Shown here piece after piece: positions 24,114 through 37,190 of a DNA stretch of 64,000 nt. Each line of letters begins with the position of its first letter. Within the stretch, counting starts at the first letter, position 1. Made by a program: the position numbers and the translations under genes. The stretch comes from Boletus sp. NGJ. Taxonomy: Eukaryota > Basidiomycota > Agaricomycetes > Boletales > Boletaceae. The stretch covers positions 1 through 64,000 of the forward strand of contig JAGTXK010000267.1 in assembly GCA_019096195.1 (NCBI GenBank), read 5' to 3'. The notes beneath the pieces are model-generated. The model saw only the letters and a program-made list of their open reading frames with translations. It was not told the origin of the DNA and made no database searches.

Positions 24114-24715
24114 GTATTCTAGTTAATCAGTCATTTTAGAAGTACAATAGCTCAGTCAATCAGTCAATCAGTAATCTCAGTAGTATCAAAATTCCATTGG
24201 CTCAGTTTTCCAGTTAATAATCAATGTCAGAAGTTCAGTAGTCCAGATGCCCAGCTAACCAGTAGCATTAGCAGACCAGTAGCTCAGTATTCTAGTGAAC
24301 TACTAATGTCAGAAAGCCAGTGATGCAGTAACTCAGTAATCCAGTAAATCCAGTAAATCTATTGATGCAGTAACTCAGTGGTCCAGTAGTTTAGTGGTCC
24401 AGTCATTCAGTGATTCAATAACTTAGTGATGCAGTAAATCCAGTAATTCAGTGGTTCATTAGTACATAACTCAGTCATTCAGTAATTCAATAGTTCAGTT
24501 GTTCAGTTGTCCAGTAATGCAGTAGTTCAGTAATGCAGTAGTTCAGTGGTCCAGTAATTTAGTATCCAGTGGTCAGTACTCAGTAATCCGGTTCAGTAAC
24601 TCAGTAATCCAGTAAATCCAGTAATCCAGTAGTTCAGTGGTCCAGTAGTTCTAGTATTTCAGTCATCCAGTAGTTTAGTGGTCCAATAACTCAGTGATCC
24701 AGTAACTATTATGAA
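24114..24715. repeat. Degenerate CAGT-rich tandem array
   Basis: About 600 bp of short, imperfect repeats around CAGTAATCCAGTAGTTCAGT, with an irregular period of roughly 8-12 bp. No coding. It adjoins the outer end of the minus-oriented LTR1 and may be part of element E's 3' interior or unrelated satellite-like sequence. Confidence 0.6.
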
Positions 24716-26162
24716 ACCTATCATTCTCAATGACAAGAATCCACAAGGCTCGGCATATCTTGCAGGCTACACAAGTCCTGGCTCAGGATAGAGGGTATGG
24801 GGGTCTCATCTGAAGAGTTCCTTACATCTACAATGATCTAGGACCAAGGCATGGATGGATCAGAAATCAACAATGTGAATTCAACTGGCTAACCCAGTCG
24901 TAAAATGTGCAACCTCCTAAAGGCAGGGTGACTCTACCCTCAATATGGGCAGTATAGTCATAACTATATATGTAAAGGGGAAAGTGGAGTCAAAAAAAAA
25001 GTGACAGAATGCTAATAAAGTTGGACATTTGGGCAAGAAGATAAAGGAAAAGGAAAAATACTTGGGGACAAAGAGCCTAGTGAGCAAGAGATAAGTTTGG
25101 AATTTAAAAAGGAAAAGACTTGAGCAACTCAAGAGTCCACCAAAGTGAATAAAGAGAGAAATGAGCCATTCCAAACTTAGCAAAGTACATCAGATTGTAT
25201 TACTTTATATACATGCCCAGACCATGTTTTATGGCTGGTGTGGAATGTTCTAGAATGTTCTATGATGTACTGTGATGTCATGGTCTAGACATAGAGTCAG
25301 GAAATGGAGGTTTAGCTAGTATGTAAGTGTTTCATGGAAACATCCTTTACTAAGTATCTAAATAACTATATAGAGGTGGGAATTGTTTCATGGTGAAATT
25401 GCAAGACCAGATAGAATTTTGCAACACATAGTGAAAATGCCAGTGATGTTGCAAAGTTATGGCATATGTAGCACATGGAATTGTCTTGCAAATACAGTAC
25501 AATAAATTACATAGAACAACTTGCAAACTCTCATGGGCATGATTCTTAACTGTCAATTGTGCAACACTTCTCAAGCAGTAATTACAGATGTTTCTTGCAG
25601 TATTTTTCCTCTACAGTATGGCCTGAATAAGGATCCCATAAGAAGCAATAAGTATGAATGAGTTTAATTTCCATGCAATTAAGTAATGGTAATGTTAACA
25701 TTTGTTGATGACTACTGAAGATCCATTGGTCTTCATTCCCTATCAATGGGTCAACTTGAAGTACCATCCTATTGTGTGGCTCTGTCACAAGCATATTTGA
25801 CATTGTATCATCAGCCAATGCATGATTGCATCAATGCACCACTACCATATACACTACAAGCATATCATATCTCACTGTAACAACTGAGGAGCCACTAATA
25901 ACACTCACAAGACATGGAACATACTCATATCAAGAAGAAAACCAAACAAGAACAAATGGCTTCCATAGCAATCAATAATTCTCTATAATGAATGTCACAA
26001 AACCACCCCCTCTAAAACCCATTACTACCAGATAATACTAAGCCAATGTACATGTACAGATATTTATGACTGCAACTAGCTGTAATCTAGATGGCATGGG
26101 TCATTGTAAAAAGGCCTGGTAGTACAACATAATAAATACAGCCTGTAACAACAAGAACAAGT
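24716..26162. other. AT-rich stretch, no recognisable gene
   Basis: Only short open frames. On the minus strand, 25582-25818 (78 codons) and neighbouring frames give weakly protein-like text (MVLQVDPLIGNEDQWIF, CYICHNFATS). This suggests a degraded coding sequence of unknown family across about 25200-25820. I cannot assign it. Confidence 0.35.
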
Positions 26163-26432
26163 TATCAAGATCCAACAGGAGTAGATGCTGTTGAGTCAAC
26201 TTCCATCTTAACATCTGCTTCCTGAGTGGGTGGCATGGCATGAGTTGTAACTTTGAGAGAGAAATCCACAAGTTCCTGCCTGATAACAGAAAAGGTCAAA
26301 TCATGCCAACCAGATATCAGATCATTCATAACCACCATTTATGATCCCTTAGCCTCTCTAGCATCAGAATAAGCTCATCCTGCTCCTGAAAGTTCAATTC
26401 ACCACCAGGGAGGGAAGTGGCATAGTCTTTAG
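26163..26432 (-). pseudogene. Unassigned C-terminal coding remnant
   Basis: Minus-strand protein-like text with a plausible terminus: LKNTLSQAKDYATSLPGGEL and QEQDELILMLERLRD, then in a shifted frame HDLTFSVIRQELVDF and an acidic tail ending PVGS-stop near 26163. At least one frame break separates the two pieces. I do not recognise the family. Given the surroundings it is probably the end of a mobile-element gene. Confidence 0.3.
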
Positions 26433-26780
26433 CTTGTGACAATGTATTCTTCAAATCGTTTGTCTGCTAGCTATCTCAGTGATGACAAACACGTCAAGTT
26501 AACTCCATACTGCCTGCAAAAGTGCCTGCTTTGCCTGTGGCATGACAACTCCTTCGGCACTTTGGGTGTGTTCCAACACAGTTATCAGATTCGGGATGAT
26601 GCTGGAAAAGAGTCGTGCTGGGATGGCGCCAGCATCTTTGCAAGTCTCCATGGTGGTTGTGAAATAGAGCAGCGCCACGGCGACGGAGGAAGCTCACATG
26701 TTGTGGCTGTGTTTGTCGTTGTCCTCAGCTTCATCCGTAGCATTCTGCCAGTGAAAGTCCTGCTCACACGTTCTCCCGAG

Positions 26781-28364
26781 ATGTCAAGTCAGTCGAATCT
26801 GGACGTAAGCAATCTAGTTTCTCTGCTATCAACCATCTCACCGATCTGTCAGAAAGCTATCGAAATTGTCCAGCGTGCCATTGACGAAGATGTCAAACAG
26901 AACTACGCTGAGTCGTACAAGCAATACATGAACTCCCTCGATTACTTCATGCTTGCCCAGAAATGTTGGTCCACGCGTCGGTTGCACTCTCTGCCACTGA
27001 TAAGTTGCCACAGACGAAAAGAACGAGAAGTCCAAGCTTTTGATCCGAGCGAAAATTGAAGAGTACCTGACGCGCGCCGAAACGCTGAAGAAACACATCC
27101 AAGCACAGGAGGAGAAGAGATCGCGCAAGGCCGTCAGTGCCAATGGTTCCGCGAGTACAGTCGGTGGCAAAGGCAAGGAGGGTGGTGACGATGATCAAGA
27201 CCCCGAATTAAAGAAACTGCGTGCTGGTCTGTCGAGTGCGATCCTCTCCGAGAAACCCGACGTGAAATGGGACGACGTCGCCGGCCTTGAGGGTGCCAAG
27301 GCTTCCTTGAAGGAAGCCGTCATCCTTCCCATCAAATTCCCCCACCTTTTCACTGGGAAGCGCACGCCGTGGAGAGGTATTCTCTTGTATGGCCCACCGG
27401 GAACGGGAAAGTCGTATCTCGCGAAAGCTGTCGCAACGGAAGCCAAGAGTACGTTTTTCAGCGTGAGCTCGAGTGATCTCGTCAGTAAATGGCAAGGAGA
27501 TTCTGAAAGGCGAGTCGATCCAAACATCCCCCCTCTCCTCTCCAATGATCATACTTGCTCAGACTCGTCAAGAACTTGTTTGAGATGGCTCGCGAAAACA
27601 AACCCGCCATCATCTTTATCGATGAAGTAGATTCCCTCGCAGGGACACGTAACGAATCCGAATCGGAGGGGTCGAGACGTATAAAGACAGAATTTCTTGT
27701 TCAAATGAATGGTGTGGGGCATGACGACACTGGTGTCCTCGTCTTAGGAGCGACTAACATACCGTGGCAACTCGACCCCGCCATCAAGCGTCGTTTTGAA
27801 AAGCGGATATACATCCCGCTTCCCGGTGTCGAAGCTCGTAAACGAATGTTTGAAATCCACATCGGCGCCACGCCATGTCAACTAGAAGCAAGAGACTATC
27901 GCACCTTAGCAGAGCGCACGGAAGGGTCAGCTCTTTCAAGCTTAGCGCATTTTGCATGAATGACTCAATCCACGTTCCAGGTTCTCTGGTTCTGATATCT
28001 CGATAGTAGTCCGTGATGCACTCATGCAGCCAGTGCGCAAGGTCATATCTGCTACTCACTTTAAGCATGCACCTCCGTCGTCTGCGTCAGACAAAGTGAA
28101 ATGGACACCCTGCTCGCCGGGAGATCCAGACGCAGTAGAGAAATCATGGTCCGAGGTAGAATCAGACGAACTAGTTGAACCGCCGCTCAAGCTACAAGAC
28201 TTCATCAAGAGTCTGGAAAGCACTCGGCCCACCGTAACGGAGGCAGATATCAAGCGACATGATGACTGGACGAGGGAGAGCGGTGAGTATCATACGCCCG
28301 TGTTGTTGAGTACATTGCCCTGAGTTCACTCGCCCTCTTAAACACAGGGAACGATGGCGCATGA
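26781..28364 (+). CDS. VPS4: Vacuolar protein sorting ATPase Vps4
   Basis: An AAA ATPase that disassembles ESCRT-III at endosomes. The model has six exons: 26781-26804, 26853-26964, 27014-27509, 27563-27925, 27981-28282 and 28348-28364. It encodes 437 residues, the length of yeast Vps4. An N-terminal MIT domain (about 9-75, [18 protein letters not shown]) is followed by a charged linker. The AAA domain has Walker A GPPGTGKS, Walker [11 protein letters not shown], the WQGDSE pore-loop region and arginine-finger context ([16 protein letters not shown]). The C-terminal Vps4 domain includes [19 protein letters not shown]. The start is chosen because MSSQSNLD precedes the MIT helix directly after a short first exon, as in other fungi. 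Intron 3 (27510-27562) needs a GC donor (AAG|GCGAGT). Nothing is missing and the gene looks functional. It is the first host gene after the transposon block. Confidence 0.96.
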
Positions 28365-28615
28365 CCTGAATCGCCGATCCTGTAGTTTCTTAAACCATAC
28401 CTCCACATTTGTTTTACACGATATCTTGGGAACACCAATGTTGTGCGTAACTCCTTTTGTCATCCATTGCATGGTTGAGCTCATTAACTAGAACCAAGGA
28501 GTGGTTTGTAGGATAACATCTCTATAGTATGCATGTAGCAAATGCTCAAAAACATTGAATTTCCCCACAAACAATCACGCAGATAATGTCCAAGTGCATG
28601 ACAGAGCTCGACACA

Positions 28616-30128
28616 TTACGATGCATTCAACTGAGCTTGCGCCTGCTGCATTGCATGCGCATGTACATGCGTCGGCTTAGCGACTGCATGACAAACTTGG
28701 ATTTCTCGTATCCATGGGTGGATGATAATCTCCTCGATGGCAGCCCGATGTAACGGGTCTGGGTCGAGCATCTTGCGGATCAAGCTCCTGCAGGCACGAG
28801 GGCTCAGGTTGTTGATAGTCTGTGGATAAACAGGGTCCTTCTCCTTCTCCTTGATGGGAACGATGATACATGCTGCGGCGTAAGTGGCATATAGCGCGTC
28901 CGACATCTGAGCGACACGCCAGGGCATTTCTTGGAAATGCAAGCAGTAATAGACGATAGCGCACGCCCAAATGTCGACCAGACGGGCGTCGTAGGCTATG
29001 AATTAAGGGAAGGAGCCGCGAATCAGGCCACTTCTGGAGAAGACTGCATCAAGCTGCTTACGTTTGCCTAAGAACTGCTCAGGGGCGATATATGGTTCAC
29101 TACCGCAAAGGCCAGTCGACATGTGAACCGTCGACTCCCAAGGCAGACGATATACAGTTGATGCACCGTAGTCCCCGATCTGAGCAACACGTAAGTAGCA
29201 TGGCTATACCAAAGTCACTACCACGAACCTTGAGATGACCTTGAGTGTCGAAAAATAAATTTTCTGGTTTGATGTCGCGGTGGGCAACACCTTGGCTGTG
29301 TAGATATGACACGCCAGTGAGGATTTGCTTGAAGCAACATTCCACCTCGCTGGGTGACATGCCTCCCTTCTTGATGGCAGCGTAGAGATCCCCACCAGGA
29401 CAGAACTCCATCACCTCGCACCAATGTTGACTCTCGTCCTGAACGAGATCCACGGTCTCGACGATATTGATGTGATGCAAGGTGGAGGAAATGCAAAATT
29501 CGGCGGTGAGTTTCTTCACGTATTCTTTCTCTGATTCATTCTTTCGTCTCTTACGGAATTCCTTGGGAAGGAGCGTAAGCAGGGGGTAGATCGAGCGGCG
29601 AATGGTGGGCGAGAGATGTTATTTGTTTCGTACCTTGACAGCGTACAGCTTTTCTTCGGTTCTATCCCATTTGTGAGCAAGTCGAACGACAGAGGTAGCG
29701 CCTTTGCCGATTGCAACCTTTTGGCAAATGCCATACTTCTGTGCGAGACTGGCTGTACTATCCCCAGCGACGGATCTCCGCTCACCATCCGAATCGGACT
29801 TCCTACTGCTGCCAGTTGACATGGCTGAGGACTTGCGACTCAGCTTCGGTGCGGTCGAGATGAGGTCTTTGAGGGCGAATTTTTGACTACCATCGGAGTG
29901 AGCGTTCGAAGGTGCTCTGGAACGTGATTTGGGTTGGGGAGAAGGTGAGGGCTTGGCATTCGAAGGGGCTGACGGTGGCTCGGGCGTGGATACTTTGCCA
30001 CCAGAAACACCTGCGGACATACTTGGGGCGCGGCTCGGGGCTTGACTTGGGGGACGGGTAGAAGGGCGACTCCAGCTGTCGCTTTCTGAAGGAGAGAGGG
30101 GGTTATCTATAGAATCTGGAACGGCCAT
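28616..30128 (-). CDS. HAL4/SAT4-type serine/threonine protein kinase
   Basis: A fungal-specific kinase of the HAL/NPR group, which in yeast regulates potassium uptake and nutrient transporters at the plasma membrane. Exons on the minus strand are 30128-29634, 29561-29229, 29179-29062 and 28995-28616, giving 441 residues. The first about 130 residues are Ser/Pro-rich and disordered. The kinase domain follows, with a Gly loop GKGATSVV (about 141), AVK lysine (about 165), HRDIKPEN (about 259), DYG in place of DFG (about 279), a GSEPYIAPEQF activation/APE-like segment, and DIWACAIVYYCL. ATG at 30128 is taken as the start because the reading frame upstream has no other ATG. The 3' end is 251 bp from VPS4, tail to tail. 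The HAL4/SAT4 placement rests on overall motif similarity, so a sister kinase is possible. Confidence 0.88.
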
Positions 30129-30941
30129 GGCCAGAAGGGAGGATGGGACGAGAGGATGGCAATGAGGTAACGGATTAAAAGACCTCAAAAAACGAAGGAG
30201 GAGAAGAAAATATGGATCAATTCATCAAGGACATTCTGAAATTTTGTGGAAGAGAAAACAATACGGCTGCGATGCGACGACGATTTGGATGTTGCGGGAA
30301 ATGAGGCGAACAGAAACAATCAAGACAACTCCGGAGCGCTGCCCGGGATGACTAAGCGATGAAACGTCCTGATTTTGACGAAAACGGCAAGTAAGTATGG
30401 ACGTCGATTACAATTCAACACCACGCCGAAATCGAATATATTGCTGCACACGGACGTGATCCAGAGAGATATACACCCCAAGACCTCCATCTACACGTCG
30501 TCCAACAGACTTGCCTGCACATGAGGCCCTACCACAATGTCATTATGTACTGACCCCAGTCTCGAGCAGCAATCGTGCGGGGAATATTATGGTTCGTTTC
30601 CTTGCGGATCACGAAACGGCGAAATGAAATCCACGTATTCCGCCACCGTGGAGCCGGTCGCAGGGCGCAAAAATACACCGACGAATCGCAAATTGGCCTT
30701 CTCGACAACCCACAGCCGCATGGGAACAAAACCACCGAGACCGTGGGCAAGGCTTATTTAGCACAGCATCACATGATTACCACTCCGACTGTACAGTTTT
30801 ACCCACTTAAGGTTTGTGGCTTGATTACGCAACAAGCCACCGTTGTGTGCTTGCACGACGTCCCTCACCGACACCCTCAAGATCAAGGTTGGCCCAGTTG
30901 CGCTTCCCTTTTCTCGCACTCACTCTTTTCCAGACACCGCC
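30129..30941. promoter_or_regulatory. Shared upstream region of the kinase and eL19 genes
   Basis: The two genes are divergent, and this 813-bp stretch must hold both promoters. A C/T-rich tract directly precedes the eL19 start (about 30895-30935), as is common for fungal ribosomal-protein genes. Short open frames here (for example 30575-31015) have no recognisable content. Confidence 0.5.
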
Positions 30942-31635
30942 ATGGTCAATCTACGCTCTCAAAAGCGGCTCGCTGCAGCCGTATCTGGCGTCGGCAAGCG
31001 CAAAATCTGGCTTGATCCTGCTGAGCAGGCAGAGATCGCCAACGCCAACTCTCGTTCGCATGTGAAGAAACTCATCAAAGAGGGTCGCGTCATCGTCAAG
31101 CCCACCATCATTCACTCTCGTGCCCGCACACGCGAGCTCCTTGCTGCAAAGCGCAAAGGTCGTCACACCGGTCCCGGTAAACGAAAGGGTACCGCCGAGG
31201 CTCGTCTGCCTACTAAAGTGCAATGGATGCGGAGACAGCGTGTTTTGAGGCGGTTACTGAGGAAATACAGAGACGCAGGCAAGATCGATAAGCATCTGTA
31301 GGTCTTTTCCGTGTGTCGCACATGCTAGATCTCACAGCCTGGTTTTTCCTCAGCTACCACTCGCTTTACCAGAAGTCAAAGGGTAACGTTTTCAAGAACA
31401 AGCGTGTACTCATGGAGTACATCCACAAAGCCAAAGCCGAGAAGAACCGCACAAAAGTCCTCACGGACCAGATGGAGGCCCGTCGTGTCAAGAACAAGGT
31501 CCGTTATCATCGACAGCTTTCATCGTTGTCGCTGATTGATGTACCACCCAGGCTGCTCGGGAACGTCGCGCAGATCGTTTGGCACAAAAGCGTCAGGAAA
31601 TTCTTGCGGTGGAACAAGATGTGGCCCAAGAGTGA
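30942..31635 (+). CDS. RPL19: 60S ribosomal protein L19 (eL19)
   Basis: A structural protein of the large ribosomal subunit. Exons 30942-31297, 31354-31498 and 31552-31635 give 194 residues, against about 190-196 in other eukaryotes. The family signature is clear: [62 protein letters not shown] and [17 protein letters not shown], with a charged helical tail ending EQDVAQE. It is complete and highly basic, with standard GT-AG introns of 53-56 nt. It is convergent with the MYST acetyltransferase gene, whose stop lies 147 bp downstream. Confidence 0.97.
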
Positions 31636-31782
31636 ACGGTGTCTCCAGTGTCTCCGTCGTATCTCTTATGCTATGCATATCATGCAACTCACGCTTCACC
31701 GTTATATACAACATGCCTTCTTCTCCGCTTCTGAACAGCTTTAGGACCTTCCAAAAGTATCGGTCGTCCTGACTTGACGAAT

Positions 31783-33804
<2,022 letters not shown>

Positions 33805-34299
33805 TCTTTCTCACCAGGAAAGTCTCCCTGCCCGGATCCCCGGAGTGCACGGTTTCAGCCATGTGTAGTTGGTAAATCTTGACAGCTATGAATTTTGACA
33901 GCAGAGCTTGTCGGACCCGCAAGTTGCCATCTATGTAGTCTATCGGAATTTATGATTCGCATGAGTTACCAGCTTCACTGACTCGAATCCAGACATTTTG
34001 TGTTGCCACGACCTCGATGACTTTGTGAAATATAGACACTCTACACTAACGCGACTGCATGCATGGATTTAATTTCAGCACTGTGACTTGTCTTTCACTC
34101 TCATTACTGCCACCGCCACGAGCCAAAGTGGCCGAGAACATGTTGCAGGCTCCCTGCCTGAAACCTGAGCACTGAGCGCCGAGCCTCCGAGGGACTCCGA
34201 AGAGAATTGTTAATGAGGCTCCTTCGCTCACTTGACAATTTGGGCTGCGGACGCCGGAGTCACTAGTACTGCGCATGTTGTGCGCATGACCTCTACTAC
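33805..34299. other. Intergenic, upstream of the MYST gene
   Basis: No supported coding region. It contains the MYST promoter and possibly an unresolved first exon of the downstream membrane-protein gene. Confidence 0.4.
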
Positions 34300-35293
34300 A
34301 TGAACATCACGACATGTGGCAGTGCTTTTTCGCACACACACGCAGCATCCCCATCTGGTGGATGTCCCACAGCCAGTCCGTTCTGTCCACAAAGTGATAC
34401 CGACAAGTTGTGCTACGGGTGCATCTCCGTATCCATCATTGTACTATGCGCCATCATGATGCTCGAGCTGTGGGTCAGGTGGCATTTGTGGCCGTGGTGT
34501 GGTCATCGTGCCTTCCAGTGGTGTCGGCTACTTGTGGACTGTAAGCTTCTCCCGACTCGTACATCCCCACACTTTGACGATGGCCTACGGTAGCTTGACC
34601 CTTACAACTAGTTGTGGATTTTCGAAACAAGCTTTGATTGGTGTCGTCATAGCGGGTGGTTAGTCCTTCTCAACACGATGCCAAAGATTCCCTGAAAATA
34701 CAACATCACTGCTAGTGGTATTTGTTATCATGTGCTACCTGCGTTGTCGGCAGTCGCGGCCTCGGAGGGCTGTGCGCTTGTCTCAGGTCCCTCTTGATGG
34801 GACGGGAAGGCAGTCATCATATCCACCAAAGCCGTACAATGCACCAGCCGTTGGTGGCTATCCTCCGTACTATCAAGCTACTCCGCCTGCCCCACTGCCT
34901 GTACCCATGCCCCAATACCCCCCTCGCGGATACGATACATGTCACAACTACTCAGCATCGCAGTCAACTGCTCGCACAATACCAGAGCCAATCGCACCGA
35001 CGCGCGCTCCTTCGAGTGTCATATCAAGGCCCATCTCATCTCATGATACCACTTCGCACTCTCTTCGATCTTCCATGCGTAGAGGTGATCCTATTGCAAT
35101 TGTGCCTCTATCCCCCTCTTCTCCTCCGCCTCGAAGTCCCTCAGTCGCGATTCCTCCGGCGTCCGCTCCTTCTCCACGTCCGTCCGGTGCCATCCAATTA
35201 CCAAGCGCAGCACGCCCATTCGCACTGTCGCCAATCCACACAGGAATCTCCAATAACATCGATGAGCCTCCCCCTGCTTACACACCCGTCTGA
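34300..35293 (+). CDS. Single-pass membrane protein with C-terminal PY motif (5' end uncertain)
   Basis: An unassigned protein. The supported part is an exon ending at 34658 whose text ...SKQALIGVVIAG joins, across intron 34659-34715, to VVFVIMCYLRCRQSR in the last exon (34716-35293). This forms one transmembrane helix followed by basic residues. The cytoplasmic tail of about 180 residues is Pro/Ser-rich with many short proline runs. It ends DEPPPAYTPV, a PPxY motif of the kind bound by WW-domain ubiquitin ligases such as Rsp5. Upstream, a Cys/Ser-rich segment (34300-34600) is presumably extracellular, but I could not settle its exons or find a clean signal peptide. The 34300 start is only a candidate. 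Most likely it is a plasma-membrane or vacuolar adaptor. No catalytic domain is visible. Confidence 0.6.
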
Positions 35294-35705
35294 TACTCTT
35301 AAATATTTGGGTTTTGTTCCCCAATTCTTTCTTATCTGGCTGCCACGCTGCGTTGGAATCATTATGGTGCTATCACGTGTTCTATTCAGTGAGAGGACAT
35401 TCGACTTATGACGGGCATGTACTCAGACAATAATATGTGTCTCGCTCGCTTACCGTTGGCTGGAAAGCAGAAAACACGCGATTGCTCAACGATTACTCCT
35501 TTTAAATGCAACTTCCCCAAAGCAGCCGGAAATGAGTCTGGTGATGCTGCAAAACTTTCGCATAAAATGGTGCTCATCCGTTACCCAACTTTGACTGATC
35601 GAATCTAAGCTTTCCAGGGAAATCTGTTTTCGACGTGAATTTGAACGGAATGCTACTTAGCCAAGATAGACAAGGGCTACGCCGCGAGTGTATCTACACA
35701 TAGTA
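35294..35705. other. Intergenic between convergent genes
   Basis: Contains the 3' ends of the membrane-protein and MBOAT genes. No coding evidence. Confidence 0.5.
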
Positions 35706-37190
35706 CTACTCATTTTCTCGAGATATCCAATTCAGAAACAACGTGGTAGGCCTGTAAGCCTCAGGGAGAAATTCAGATCCAATCAGACCCCTCCTTGCCC
35801 ACACGTCCACGAGAAGATGTCCCGAAAGGAAAAACCAGGGAACTATCCACAACCAACCAATGACCCCACCGACACGTCTCCCAGTGGCTAGTTTCCAAGC
35901 ATGTTCCATTGTGACCCCAACACCATGCATGAGGAAGAATCCCACAACCGAAAGTGTGTCTGAACCGCGACCCATTCCCCGCATCCCGAGATCATGCAAA
36001 ACGCCCGACACAGCGAAAGCACCCATGACGATCCCGGCTCGTCCGAAATATTTTTCCATAGGCTTACTCCCTACCACCACAAAGCACTCACGAAAAAGTT
36101 GGTGCCATCTTCGTCCCCAGAAACTAGCGAGCGAGGTTGAAAAAAAGGGGTAATCGAAAAGAGGGGGCCACTGAGATGGGTATTGCTGGAATAGTATCGT
36201 GAACAACGTCGCATGTAGGTGGTAGACTGCCTCGATGATAACGTATGCAGTGATCCCGGAAAGCGCTGTAACAGCGAATGATTTCATGTACCGTTCTGGT
36301 GGAGGCGTCGAGGAGTCGAAGATTGTACCGCCTTTTGGTGTTCCGAAGGTGTCGGGTCCAAAAAAGTGAATAGTTCTGCACAAGGTGTCGAATACGAGTG
36401 CCAAGAAGATGAATCGACAGAGAGAAAGTAAGCAAAATATCAATCTGGATTCCACTCGAAAATACGGTGTTGGGATGTGCATCTTTTGAGGCCCGTTCCA
36501 ACCAATTCCCCTTAAATTTACAATAAGATCCCAGGCATTCCACATCACGGAAGAGACGGAGACGTCGTGCTTAGTGGGGATATTTCCATTTTGACCATTG
36601 ATTGTGGCATTTCCCGACTTGCAGATTGGCAGTCTGGCGTAAGGCCGCTGTGTAAACACCCATGCCGTGCTTCGCATTGCGATGGTAAACATGCCTAGCT
36701 GGATTGCAGAGTTTGAGCCACTAAAACCCGGCGAAACGTGACACTTACCCCTAGTCCCTGATTGAGATAACCATAACCTGGATAATTCCACGAAAGATCC
36801 AGAGACTTGTTAGCTCGGAAGGTCGTCCAAAACACGATGGGAAGGAGTGCGACTCGGTAAAGACTCGTGCGCGGCAACTGCACCAGTACGGCCATGACAT
36901 AGTAGCTGAAGACGGTCGGTACGCATATAGTGGCGAAGGTATATGGCGTCACAACAGCTCGCTCAAAAGGCAACACTTGAAGAATGTCCGGTCGCCTGTG
37001 GAAGGACCATGTCAGGCTTTGAGTACAGAGAAGAGAAGACTAACCAAGGCATGGGTGGAAACCAGGATTACAGTGACCTGTTTGTTGAGCAGTGCGAGGA
37101 AACAAATGTTCGCTAGCACAAGGCGACGGGCGGTGCTTAAGTGCGAGTAAAACGCAGCGGAAAACCCCAAGACAAAAGCTGAAGATGATT
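35706..37190 (-). CDS. Wax-synthase-like MBOAT acyltransferase
   Basis: A polytopic membrane enzyme of the wax synthase/acyltransferase group, which in fungi esterifies alcohols or secondary metabolites using acyl-CoA. The main exon 36698-35706 and the preceding exon 36995-36749 are clear. A first exon lies upstream around 37190-37040 (MSHYLIIFSFCLGVF is a candidate hydrophobic start), but its splice phase did not close, so the N-terminus is provisional. Visible features are several hydrophobic helices (SYYVMAVLVQL, RFIFLALVFDTL, AYVIIEAVYHLHATLFTIL), the family signature SLASFWGRRWHQLFR, the VSGVLHDLGM motif with the probable catalytic His, and C-terminal helices around GWLWIVPWFFLSGHL. No biosynthetic cluster surrounds it. 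The substrate is unknown. Confidence 0.82.
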
